Source: Cytophagales bacterium
GTDB lineage: Bacteria > Bacteroidota > Bacteroidia > Cytophagales > Bernardetiaceae
Direction of reading: 5' to 3'
Assembly: GCA_013299045.1 (NCBI GenBank)
Contig: JAAFJX010000018.1
Location: 20,822-84,821 of the forward strand
Length of the DNA stretch: 64,000 nucleotides
Shown: positions 44,022-52,210 of the stretch, piece after piece
How the letters are laid out: every line of letters begins with the position of its first letter
How positions within the stretch are numbered: position 1 is the stretch's first letter
Position numbers and translations under genes: made by a program
Notes under the pieces: model-generated
Databases searched by the model: none
Told to the model about the DNA's origin: nothing
Seen by the model: only the letters and a program-made list of their open reading frames with translations

Positions 44022-45269
44022 TCAAAGGTTTGGTTGCATGATAATCGTACTCAGGCCCTCATCTGCCAATACCTCATTAGCCACCTCGCAGAGTTCTGCG
44101 GCCGTAATGCCATCTATGCGGTCAAATATTTCTTGCAGCGTTTCCACACGATTATAATCTAGAATACACTTACCAATCATAAACACAAGCCCTGAATTGC
44201 TTTCTTCAGACATAGCCAACTGCCCCTTAAATTGCTGTTTGGCATTATGAAGCTGTATTCTGCCCAGATGCTTTTCGCGCAGATTTTTCAGTTCTTTATG
44301 AGTCAGCTGAATAGCTTTTTGCAGTGTTTTGGCTTCGGTTGCAAAACTGATACAAACATGACCACCATCTGCATAACAGCTTGCTGCCGCATCTACCGAA
44401 TAAACAAGGCCGTATCTTTCGCGCAGAATGAGGTTCAAACGTGCTGTCATACCGCTTCCGCCCAGAATATTAACAAGCAGTAGCATGGGCAAGCGCTTGG
44501 GGTGGTGTAGGCTGTAGCCGCGTGCTCCTATCGCACAATGCGCCTGGCTAATATTCTTACGCATCTCTATTGTTTTAGGCTTATAAAGGCTTGTAAGCGC
44601 CTGCCTAGTGCGTGTACTCTTATAAGCAGGAATGGGCTTAACATATTTTTCAAAGTATCTTTTGGTCTGCTGAAACGAAAGACTGCTAACCGAGCTAACC
44701 ACCAGTCGGCTGGTATCCATATTTTCTTGAATAAACTCCACTAGGCTGTTGCGTGTAAAACTGTTGAGTGTGTCCGTAGTGCCTAAGATAGGCTTTCCTA
44801 GCGGATTTTCAGGAAAAAGTATCTCCTCAAAGTAGTCAAACAGGCTATCGGCCGGATTGTCAGCGTACATGGCCATCTCTTCCAAAATGACGCTCCTTTC
44901 TTTGCTAATTTCCTTGTCAGGAAAAGTGGCTGCAAAGGTGATGTCGGCCAGTAAGTCAAAAGCGCGCTCCACGTAAATATCCAAAACGGAAGCATTAAAA
45001 AATATTTTTTCTTTGGTCGTGAATGCGTCTAAGTCGCCACCTACCGTTTCCAGATAGTTTAAGATATGAAAAGCCCGCCTTTTTTGTGTACCTTTAAAAG
45101 CCAAATGCTCCCAAAAGTGGGCAAGTCCATTTTGCTCGGGACGCTCATCTCGGCTGCCTATATCCAAAACAAAGGCAAGGTGCGCTATTTTTGTATGTGG
45201 CACTTGCTTATGCGCCAGCCTAATCCCGTTAGGCAAAGTATAAAGTTCGTATTCATTGGATTGCTGCAT
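44022..45269 (-). CDS. M16 family zinc peptidase (pitrilysin-like)
   Basis: The inverted zinc motif HFWEH is at about residues 51-55 from the ATG, with the distal glutamate in VILEEMAMYADNP. The C-terminal inactive half is present (MRKNISQAHCAIGARGYSL, GSGMTARLNLILRERYGLVYSV). Length 415 fits the single-domain M16B processing peptidases. The frame also offers a GTG at 45275, but the ATG at 45269 (MQQSNEYELYTLPNG) is preferred. A perfect -7 box, TAACTTTG, lies at 45275-45282 directly in front, so the transcript could start at or next to this ATG. Coupled with the site-2 protease downstream. Confidence 0.93.
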   Translation of the reverse strand: MQQSNEYELYTLPNGIRLAHKQVPHTKIAHLAFVLDIGSRDERPEQNGLAHFWEHLAFKGTQKRRAFHILNYLETVGGDLDAFTTKEKIFFNASVLDIYVERAFDLLADITFAATFPDKEISKERSVILEEMAMYADNPADSLFDYFEEILFPENPLGKPILGTTDTLNSFTRNSLVEFIQENMDTSRLVVSSVSSLSFQQTKRYFEKYVKPIPAYKSTRTRQALTSLYKPKTIEMRKNISQAHCAIGARGYSLHHPKRLPMLLLVNILGGSGMTARLNLILRERYGLVYSVDAAASCYADGGHVCISFATEAKTLQKAIQLTHKELKNLREKHLGRIQLHNAKQQFKGQLAMSEESNSGLVFMIGKCILDYNRVETLQEIFDRIDGITAAELCEVANEVLADEGLSTIIMQPNL

Positions 45270-45274
45270 AGCCA

Positions 45275-45282
45275 CAAAGTTA
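45275..45282 (-). promoter_or_regulatory. Putative -7 box of the M16 gene, nearly leaderless
   Basis: TAACTTTG on the minus strand matches TAnnTTTG. Its last base is six bases from the ATG at 45269, the usual distance to the transcript start, so the mRNA may be leaderless. No -33 box is visible, which lowers confidence. Confidence 0.35.
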
Positions 45283-45398
45283 TGTATTTTTTGTTTTATT
45301 GTGTCAGTATATGGTGGATTTTATACTGAAAGCGCGGCGTGGTGCGTATTGACCATTGGTTTTGCGTCTATGCAATAATAAGCCCCCTACATACAAAA

Positions 45399-45435
45399 AC
45401 CCACAAAGAGTTGCAACAGCAACAGTCTGTGGGGT
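45399..45435 (-). terminator. Terminator after superoxide dismutase
   Basis: On the minus strand ACCCCACAGA pairs with TCTTTGTGGGT with one bulge, and TTTTTGTATG follows. It starts 34 bases after the stop codon. Confidence 0.6.
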
Positions 45436-45468
45436 CTTTGTCTAGTATTAAATAGCATCAGGAAGGTT

Positions 45469-46077
45469 CTAACGAGCAGCTTTAAAGCGCTTTTCTGCTT
45501 CTGCCCAATTGACGATGCTCCACCACGCGTTTACATAGTCGGCACGTCTGTTTTGGTAGTTCAGGTAGTAAGCGTGTTCCCAAACGTCCAGGCCAATGAC
45601 GGGAAAACCTTTTACATCAGCAATATCCATGAGTGGGCAGTCCTGATTGGGCGTAGAAGAAACGGCTAGCGTTTTGTCTTCTTGTAGCACCAACCATGCC
45701 CAACCAGAACCAAAGCGCGTCATGGCGGCATTAGCAAAAGCCTCTTTGAATGCAGTAAAACTGCCAAATTGTTTGTTAACTGCTGCCCCAAGCTCGCCTA
45801 TTGGTTCAGAATTATCATTTTTGGCCAAAATTTCCCAAAAGAGGGAGTGGTTATAATGGCCACCACCATTGTTGCGCACTGGCATTGGGTGCTTGCTAAT
45901 GTTTCTTACTATGTCGTCAAGAGCTGCGTTAGCGTGTGCAGTATCTTTGAGCGCATTATTCAGATTGTTCACATAGGCTGCATGATGAAGAGAATGGTGA
46001 ATTTGCATAGTGCGCTCGTCAATGAAAGGCGCAAGCGCATCTTGTGGGTAAGTCAATTTAGGGAGTTCAAAAGCCAT
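45469..46077 (-). CDS. sod: Superoxide dismutase [Fe/Mn]
   Basis: Converts superoxide to hydrogen peroxide and oxygen. Metal ligands are recognisable: His27 in TMQIHHSLHHAAYVNNLN, the second His in GGHYNHSLFW, and Asp and the last His in GLDVWEHAYYLNYQNRRADYV. GSGWAWLVL and WSIVNWAEAEKRF are family hallmarks. Length 202 is normal. Fe or Mn preference cannot be settled by eye. There is no signal peptide, so it is cytoplasmic. Its upstream region is the left end of an IS relic, starting 22 bases before the ATG, so the relic may supply or have disturbed the promoter. Confidence 0.96.
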   Translation of the reverse strand: MAFELPKLTYPQDALAPFIDERTMQIHHSLHHAAYVNNLNNALKDTAHANAALDDIVRNISKHPMPVRNNGGGHYNHSLFWEILAKNDNSEPIGELGAAVNKQFGSFTAFKEAFANAAMTRFGSGWAWLVLQEDKTLAVSSTPNQDCPLMDIADVKGFPVIGLDVWEHAYYLNYQNRRADYVNAWWSIVNWAEAEKRFKAAR

Positions 46078-46098
46078 GACGTTATTACGATTTTGTTT

Positions 46099-46742
46099 TA
46101 GACGTTGTTTAAATTTATGATAAAAAGATTTTAAAAGGAAATCAGAAATGAGATATTTGGGTTTTCCATAACTTATAATTATATGATTATGAGCGTTTAT
46201 GATTCAAATCTTTCTGATTCCAAACGGCAATATCTATCAAAAATATTGAATGACAAAAGAAAGCGCTTACATTCTTTAGGAGTCCTCATAGATGCTATTT
46301 TATATCTCAGCAAAAGAGATGTTCCATGGCGTATGCTTCCTCATAATTTTTCCAAAATGGCAGTGAGTTTTATTACTATTTCAAAAAACAGGAAGCAGAG
46401 GGCTTGACAGAGCAAATTCAGGATATTATGGTTGTAAAAGCAAGAAAATTCAAGCAAAAAGAAAGCTGCCTTTCTCTACTATTAACTGATAGTCAAATTA
46501 TTAGGAAAGTCTCTGTAATTTATAAAAAAAGGCATAGAAGGCAATAAAAAAGCACAAGGCAGAAGGCGTTTTATCGCAACGGATACATTAGGCTTGATAC
46601 TAGCCATCGTGCTCTGCCTGCACATAATGGGCAATGACTACTTATGCTTAGTAAAAATAAAATCCTAAAATTCAAACAAAGGCTAAATTATTCTCCTTAA
46701 TTTAGCTTAGGTCTATTGAAAACACTTTTTCGTGAACGACTA
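46099..46742. mobile_element. Decayed IS5-like insertion sequence
   Basis: About 644 bases from a left end (TAGACGTTGTTTAAATTTAT) to a right end (CGTGAACGACTA). The ends are only weakly inverted relative to each other. The last ~55 bases (ATTCTCCTTAATTTAGCTTA...) match the right end of the repeat element at 27645, and the first ~50 match the fragment at 16742. It encloses a broken transposase whose C-terminal half is missing, so an internal deletion is likely. Confidence 0.7.
46183..46668 (+). pseudogene. IS5-family transposase, frameshifted and truncated
   Basis: The N-terminus (MSVYDSNLSDSKRQYLSKIL, RKRLHSLGVLIDAILYLSKRDVPWRMLPHNF) is typical of small IS5-family transposases. The frame then breaks near 46360. 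A second frame gives EAEGLTEQIQDIMVVKAR and LLTDSQI with the first catalytic Asp, and breaks again. A third gives GIEGNKKAQGRRRFIATDTL and ILAIVL with the second catalytic Asp, before stopping at 46668. The segment with the catalytic Glu is gone, so it cannot be active. Confidence 0.8.
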
Positions 46743-46853
46743 TTTAGGACGGCATTCATTTTTAACATAAAAAAAAGAGCACCTCTACTATTTTTCGCGC
46801 TAAATTCCTAATTTGCGGCACAGACTTTAAAGCATACTCTAAAAACTGAAGCC

Positions 46854-47774
46854 ATGTGCTCAAGACTTTTATGGCAAAACTTATGCCTACTGCTTGTATG
46901 GACAGCCACGCACTTTGCAGTTGCGCAAGACAGCGCCAACACGGAAACTATAGACACCGCTTCGGCCAAAAAGCAAGTGCTCATGCTGCGCGACAGCCTA
47001 AACCGAACATTCCGGTTCAAGATAGGGAAAGTACCTATTTTGGGCGGGCTTATCAATTTGAACGTCCCGAAGGGCTACAAATACCTTGACGCATCACAGA
47101 GCAATTTTTTGCATACTAGAATTTGGAACAATCAGGGCAGTAGGCCACCTAGTGCCGGCATTTTGTTCAAAGCTGGTTTTGACCCCGTGGACGAAAACAT
47201 CTGGGCAGTAGAAGTAAGCTATGAAAACATCGGTCATGTTGAAGACAAAGATGCTTCAGACCTCGACAACTCCAACCTGCTCCGCCAAATACGCGACGAC
47301 ATACACTTGCTCAATGAAGAACGCGCCAAAAGCAAACTTCCTGAAATAGAACTTATTGGATGGGCAGAGAAGCCGCGTTATGATGCCGCCACACACACGC
47401 TCTACTGGGCACAAGAACTCAAATTTGCCTCAGACCAAGAAAACGTCATCAACTACAATATGCGCATACTGGGCAGAAATGGCGTTTTAAACCTTAACAT
47501 CGTGGGCGATAAACACCACTGGGAGGATATTAAACATGAAACTGAAATCATTAGACGTAGTTTTAGATTCAAGGAGGGCGCACGCTATGAGGATTTTGAT
47601 TCCAACATAGACGAACTCGCCGTTATGGGAGTAGCGGGTTTGGTTGCAGGCAAGCTCATTGCCAAGTTCGGCATCGTGGCAGCGCTCAGCGCCATTTGGA
47701 AGTGGCTTGCAGCAGGGCTTTTGGCTACTTTGCCTTTTTTACGCAAATATTTTAAGAAACCAACGCCCAAATGA
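46854..47774 (+). CDS. DUF2167 family membrane-anchored protein
   Basis: Signal peptide at the N-terminus (cleavage near VAQ, residue 24), a large extracytoplasmic DUF2167 domain, and a C-terminal hydrophobic helix pair (VMGVAGLVAGKLIAKFGIVAAL, WKWLAAGLLATLPFL) with a basic tail. Family landmarks include VPKGYKYLDA, WAVEVSYENIGHVEDKDASDLD and ELIGWAEKPRYDAATHTLYWAQEL. Function unknown. It overlaps the next gene by four bases (ATGA), so the pair is translated together. Confidence 0.88.
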   Translation: MCSRLLWQNLCLLLVWTATHFAVAQDSANTETIDTASAKKQVLMLRDSLNRTFRFKIGKVPILGGLINLNVPKGYKYLDASQSNFLHTRIWNNQGSRPPSAGILFKAGFDPVDENIWAVEVSYENIGHVEDKDASDLDNSNLLRQIRDDIHLLNEERAKSKLPEIELIGWAEKPRYDAATHTLYWAQELKFASDQENVINYNMRILGRNGVLNLNIVGDKHHWEDIKHETEIIRRSFRFKEGARYEDFDSNIDELAVMGVAGLVAGKLIAKFGIVAALSAIWKWLAAGLLATLPFLRKYFKKPTPK

Positions 47775-48376
47775 CCTACTACGCGGACGATAGAAAATTT
47801 ACGGATTTCGTACACGCGCAGGTGGCTATGCCTAAAATTTATGAGCACTTGGGTTGGCAGCCTCTGTCTGTAGAAGCTAAAAAAATGGATTTTGAGGACA
47901 AAAACAATGGTATTGATTATTTCTTTAAGACAACAACTGGCCTAGTAGTGGGCGTGCAAGAACGTTTTAGAGAGGCCCAATATAACGCTTACAATGATTT
48001 TACACTCCGCTATCGCCGCGACTTCAATCGTGATGTGCGGCAGCACCCCTCAGAATTTTTTAAAATCAAAGCAGATTTTATGGTCTATGGCATCATCAAT
48101 AGCTCAAAACAGGCTATTTATGAACAAAAAGACATTGATTTTCTGAAATTTGCAGTCATCAATTTGCAAGTATTCTTTGAAATGTTTGTACGAGGCCGTA
48201 TTAGAGCCAAACTTGGCAAAAATAAATCCTATATTTTAGATAATCAGATGATTGCACCCATTAAGCACAACACAGACAACTCTTCATCTTTTGTAGCTTT
48301 TGATATCAGACAGTTACAAACGCTTTTTGGCAAAGAAGATATTTTGCTTTTACAAAAAGGCTTTTTGGAGGCTTAG
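47771..48376 (+). CDS. Unknown protein, possible PD-(D/E)XK-like fold
   Basis: I do not recognise this 201-residue protein. It has no signal peptide or membrane helix. The central part NNGIDYFFKTTTGLVVGVQERFREAQY has an Asp followed about 15 residues later by a Q-x-R on a predicted strand, reminiscent of restriction-type nuclease cores, and is followed by LRYRRDFNRDV and ADFMVYGI. That reading is only a suggestion. It overlaps the DUF2167 gene by four bases. The following gene converges on it. Confidence 0.65.
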   Translation: MTYYADDRKFTDFVHAQVAMPKIYEHLGWQPLSVEAKKMDFEDKNNGIDYFFKTTTGLVVGVQERFREAQYNAYNDFTLRYRRDFNRDVRQHPSEFFKIKADFMVYGIINSSKQAIYEQKDIDFLKFAVINLQVFFEMFVRGRIRAKLGKNKSYILDNQMIAPIKHNTDNSSSFVAFDIRQLQTLFGKEDILLLQKGFLEA

Positions 48377-48462
48377 AGGCATTGTCTATAGAGTCAGGAA
48401 ATCCGCAACAATATGTTGGACAATCTGCTCTATCGCCTTCACGAAAAGCAGACATCAAAAGC

Positions 48463-50706
48463 CTAATGACACTCATCAGTTTCGTCTGTGTGTCTGGTTA
48501 ATGTCCATCGTACACCAACATACACCATCGCACCCATATTAGGCCCCCATACACGCGCTGCATCAAAATCTTGGCTAAATGGGCGTTCTGAGGCCACAAT
48601 GAGGTCATGCTGCATGACATTCAGGAGGTTTTCGCCCCCTACATAAATCTCCAAATTCCCTCTGAACTTACGTGTTGCCTGTGCGCTCATCAACACGAAA
48701 GCAGGGCTACGCTCAGGGCTTGTGTGCTCGGCAGAGAGAGGCAAACGCTTTGAATTATAGCCGTTTAGAGTTAAATCATAAAGCCAGCGTCTGTTCTGGC
48801 TCGTATAAGCCAAATTGATTAGGGCGCGGTGCGGTGCCACAAAAGGCAGTTCACGGCGGCCAGCATCACGATACGTCGTAAGAAGGTCATAATACTTGTA
48901 AGCTAAGGCAACACCAAAGCGCGGGTGAAGTTTCATATCCAAGTTCATTTGCAAGCTATTGGCGCGTGAAAGCCCACTGAGGGCATATATGCGTAATAAT
49001 TGCTTAGTTTCAATATCCAAAACGGCCTGTGAACTAAAACGTGTATGGTAAAAATCAATGGTCAGTTTTGCGGATTTGCTATCGCTATTAAAAACAAAGG
49101 TGTGCGTCCAGTTTGCGCCAAAATTCCATGCGTCTTCTTCCAATAAAGGATTTTCGGGCAGAATGACCTTACGGCCGCTAATGAGGTAGCTCATATTATC
49201 TGCAAGCAGATTGGCATACCTGAAACCACGCCCTGCTGTGAACAAAAGGGTATTTTGAGCATTTAAGTTGTAACGGAAATGCAGGCGCGGAGTCCAAATT
49301 AAGCCTTTGAGGTTATGGTAATCTGTTCTCAAACCAAGCACCATGCCGTAGCGGTCTGTACTGCGCGTAAATTCTCCAAAAACACCCGCCACTTGTTCTA
49401 AACGGTCTAAAGAAATCATCATACTGTCGCCGAATAAAATTTGTCCTAAGTTATCGCGCATGGCGCTTGCTCCCAAACGCAAGAGCTTGCCGCGCCCAAA
49501 GCACGTTTGAAAAATTACATTGAGCATGGCCGTACTTTGCTCTGCATCAAACCTTCGTTTGCCGAAGCTGTTCTCGGAATAGTGCCAAGTACCAGAGGCA
49601 ATGATGCCTAAACTCTGCTCTTCTGATTTTTTAGATAAAATGGCATTTTTAGAAAAAACTTGTAGTCTTTTTTGCTTTAAATCAACATGATAGACCTCAT
49701 CTGCTGAGGCTCCGCTTTCAAATGCACGTATATCGCCACTTTGATTGTTATCCAAAATCCCATGAATAAGTGTTTGGCTCACAAAGCGGTCGGTTTGAAA
49801 CCTAAATCTTTGAATAACATTGTATTGTGAACCTATCGGTACATCGTAAAACCCGTCATTGTTTTTATCTTGCCGCCAATAGTTGCTAGAAAGATGTGCC
49901 ATGGTAGTAGCAGAAAACTTCTTGGAAAAATTATAACTGTAAGTGGCATTGGCTTCCGCTCTGCCCAAACTCATGTACCCGTTTAAGTGCAATTTTTCTA
50001 TATGCTCAGGGGCATATAGATTGATGTTCATCTGTCCAGCCAAAGACTCATAGCCATACACGACCGAACCTACTCCTTTGGTGATGTCAATGGCTTTAAT
50101 CCAAGGGCCTGGTATCATTTTAAGGCCGCTGCGTGCTGCCAATCCGCGTAAAGAGGGCACATTTTCTGTCAGTATCTGCGTATAAACGCCATCTAAGCCC
50201 AACATACGGAGTTGTTTAGTGCCAGTGAGTGCGTCCATGCTGCTTACGTCCACAGTGGCATTGGTTTCAAAACTTTCTGCCAAATTACAACAGGCAGCCT
50301 TGCGCAGGTCTTGGAGTGTTATTTGTTCTTTTCTCTCTATGGCATCGGACTGTGCCGTTTTGGCATTTACTACCACCCCCTCTAGGCTTTTTGCATCAGG
50401 GAGCAGCAAAACATCGATGGTTTTAATACTAGCCATAACCATGAGTGTGTCCGTGCTATACCCCACAAAACTAACAATGAGAGAGGAGTCTGCTGGCTGT
50501 CTTTTGATAGAAAACAGACCATCAATCCCTGTTGATACCGCCATTTGTGGTTTACCACTCCAATAAACAGTAGCGCCATTGAGTGGAATTTTTTTATTGT
50601 CTTCGTTAGCCCAAACGGAGCCTTTTAGTGTGGCTTGCCCCCATGCAAAAGAAGTATAAAACGCCCATAATAGACTTAAAAAAACTGTTTTATTGTTTAA
50701 TGGCAT
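48463..50706 (-). CDS. TonB-dependent receptor, probably metal-related
   Basis: Outer-membrane active transporter. Order: signal peptide (to about residue 24), carboxypeptidase-regulatory-like domain (ATLKGSVWANEDNKKIPLNGATVYW to LMVMASIKTIDVLL, residues 25-105), plug with LEGVVVNAK and a Cys-Cys pair in LRKAACCNLAESFETNATVDVS, then a 22-strand-type barrel with VGSVVYGYESLAGQMNINLY and RYNLNAQNTLLFTAGRGFRYAN. Length 747. Receptors of this subtype in Bacteroidota commonly accompany HMA-domain proteins, as here: its start overlaps the end of the HMA-DUF4396 gene by 10 bases. Copper or another heavy metal is the inferred substrate. Confidence 0.92.
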   Translation of the reverse strand: MPLNNKTVFLSLLWAFYTSFAWGQATLKGSVWANEDNKKIPLNGATVYWSGKPQMAVSTGIDGLFSIKRQPADSSLIVSFVGYSTDTLMVMASIKTIDVLLLPDAKSLEGVVVNAKTAQSDAIERKEQITLQDLRKAACCNLAESFETNATVDVSSMDALTGTKQLRMLGLDGVYTQILTENVPSLRGLAARSGLKMIPGPWIKAIDITKGVGSVVYGYESLAGQMNINLYAPEHIEKLHLNGYMSLGRAEANATYSYNFSKKFSATTMAHLSSNYWRQDKNNDGFYDVPIGSQYNVIQRFRFQTDRFVSQTLIHGILDNNQSGDIRAFESGASADEVYHVDLKQKRLQVFSKNAILSKKSEEQSLGIIASGTWHYSENSFGKRRFDAEQSTAMLNVIFQTCFGRGKLLRLGASAMRDNLGQILFGDSMMISLDRLEQVAGVFGEFTRSTDRYGMVLGLRTDYHNLKGLIWTPRLHFRYNLNAQNTLLFTAGRGFRYANLLADNMSYLISGRKVILPENPLLEEDAWNFGANWTHTFVFNSDSKSAKLTIDFYHTRFSSQAVLDIETKQLLRIYALSGLSRANSLQMNLDMKLHPRFGVALAYKYYDLLTTYRDAGRRELPFVAPHRALINLAYTSQNRRWLYDLTLNGYNSKRLPLSAEHTSPERSPAFVLMSAQATRKFRGNLEIYVGGENLLNVMQHDLIVASERPFSQDFDAARVWGPNMGAMVYVGVRWTLTRHTDETDECH

Positions 50707-51359
50707 GATTTATTGTGTTTTTTGAGTTTGTAATAATTATAAGGCAAAGGCACAAAAAAGCCAGCCAACATTGCCAAAAGAATAGCCAACCAGTAGGCTG
50801 GCGAAGAAAAATTGGCTTGGCCACCTGTAACCATGAAATCAGTGATGTTCATGGCGAGTTCCATGCCCAGCATAGAAAGCATAGACATACCGAGCGCCAT
50901 TTTGAAAGCAGCGCCAAGCGAAATTTTTTCATAGTATTGTAGCAACACTGTCTCGAGCAAAATAGAAGACAAAAGACCCGCAACAATAGCCAGGGCCATC
51001 ACCTGCCAAAGTGGCCAGTTAGGCTGGGTGTATTGCAAGTAAATAATTGCCCCAAAGTCGCCTATACTACAGCCAACCAAGCAGTTGAGTGTATTGCGTG
51101 ATGCCCTTTTCCAAACCGTAATATCTTGCCAAAAATTATTTTTGGTCTTTCTGTTGAGAGATTCCACGCTAAAATTAACTTTTGCCAGAAGGGAAGCTAG
51201 CTGGGTCTCAGTAATAGTCCCTGTTATGGTCAGAATTTTGTCTGGACTCTCCAAATCAACAGACCAGTCCTTAATATTTGGGCTTTCGTTCAGTAGGGGG
51301 CTAATCTTTTTGAGGCAGTTGGCGCAATGAATGTTGGTTTTTAGTATTACCTTTTGCAT
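50697..51359 (-). CDS. HMA-domain protein fused to DUF4396 membrane domain
   Basis: The N-terminal 70 residues form a heavy-metal-associated ferredoxin-like domain with HCANCLKKI (CxxC at 13-16). A linker leads to a four-helix membrane domain with TLNCLVGCSIGDFGAIIYLQY, the hallmark of DUF4396, and the C-terminus ends KKHNKSCH, a possible further metal site. Length 220. Probably a cytoplasmic-membrane metal transporter or chaperone working with the TonB receptor encoded immediately downstream. Specific metal unknown. Confidence 0.87.
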   Translation of the reverse strand: MQKVILKTNIHCANCLKKISPLLNESPNIKDWSVDLESPDKILTITGTITETQLASLLAKVNFSVESLNRKTKNNFWQDITVWKRASRNTLNCLVGCSIGDFGAIIYLQYTQPNWPLWQVMALAIVAGLLSSILLETVLLQYYEKISLGAAFKMALGMSMLSMLGMELAMNITDFMVTGGQANFSSPAYWLAILLAMLAGFFVPLPYNYYKLKKHNKSCH

Positions 51360-51456
51360 CTTTCAAGTGTGTTTTCTTTATTCAAAGTGCAAAATTCGGC
51401 AATAAAAAAACAGAACTTGTCATAGAATTTTGATAAAGTGGTATAAAATTTTGGCA

Positions 51457-52017
51457 TCAGAGGCTGTCCAAAGACTGACGGCTTTGATGAGTAGATTCCT
51501 TGAAATCCGAAACGGTATACCCAGTAACTGTTTTGAACTGAAGCGAAAGCGCCTGAACACTGCTGTAATGTAAATGATGAGCTATTTCACTCAAATTCAG
51601 TTCATCATAACTCAAAAGTTCTTTTACTTTTTCAATTTTGAGACGTATAAAATACTTCTCTATGGTAATTTGGCTAGCGGTTGAAAAGATTTTGCTCAAA
51701 TGTGTATAGCTTGTATTGGTTCTATCTGCCAAAAAATCAGAAAGGCGAGGAGGGTTTTCTAAGCCCAGATATTCTAAAAACAAAGTCTTGACCTGGCTCA
51801 CCAACAAATCTTGGCGCTCTTGGATTAGCTCAAATCCTTCTAAAGCCAATAATTCGGCCAGTAAATTACCCTTAATAAACTCTGCATTTATAAGCTCTGC
51901 TTTGCCTAGTTCTACGGACTGCACTTGCAGACCAGCATCGCGCAATATTTTACTTACAACGCTAATACAACGCGGACAGACCATATTTTTGATGTAAATT
52001 ATAGAAGTATCAGCCAT
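51457..52017 (-). CDS. AraC family regulator with N-terminal HMA-like metal-sensing domain
   Basis: The N-terminal ~70 residues look like a heavy-metal-associated domain with NMVCPRCISVV (CxxC at 14-17), and the C-terminal ~100 residues are an AraC helix-turn-helix domain (SDFLADRTNTSYTHLSKIFS, then LNLSEIAHHLHYSSVQALSLQFKTVTGYTVSDF). Length 186. Located 97 bases upstream of the HMA-DUF4396 gene on the same strand, it is likely a metal-responsive activator of that gene and the TonB receptor. This is inferred from domain content and order. Confidence 0.88.
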   Translation of the reverse strand: MADTSIIYIKNMVCPRCISVVSKILRDAGLQVQSVELGKAELINAEFIKGNLLAELLALEGFELIQERQDLLVSQVKTLFLEYLGLENPPRLSDFLADRTNTSYTHLSKIFSTASQITIEKYFIRLKIEKVKELLSYDELNLSEIAHHLHYSSVQALSLQFKTVTGYTVSDFKESTHQSRQSLDSL

Positions 52018-52168
52018 ATAGAGTTGAATAAAAAAAAATGCAGGTAGCAGGTCTTAAAATTTTCTGTTTTACAATACGAAAGATAAGTATAAAAAGTTTA
52101 GAAGCTCATAGCTTGGATTGTTTTAGCAAAAAAGTATTGGACATATCTGTTGAATCTAAGAAAAATAC

Positions 52169-52197
52169 CCATCATAAGGTTTCAAACCTTATGATGG
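52169..52197 (-). terminator. Terminator after the RelA/SpoT gene
   Basis: CCATCATAAGG and CCTTATGATGG form a perfect 11-bp stem (14 if the loop is tightened), 14 bases after the stop, followed on the minus strand by GTATTTTTC. Confidence 0.8.
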
Positions 52198-52210
52198 ATT
52201 GTTTATTCAA

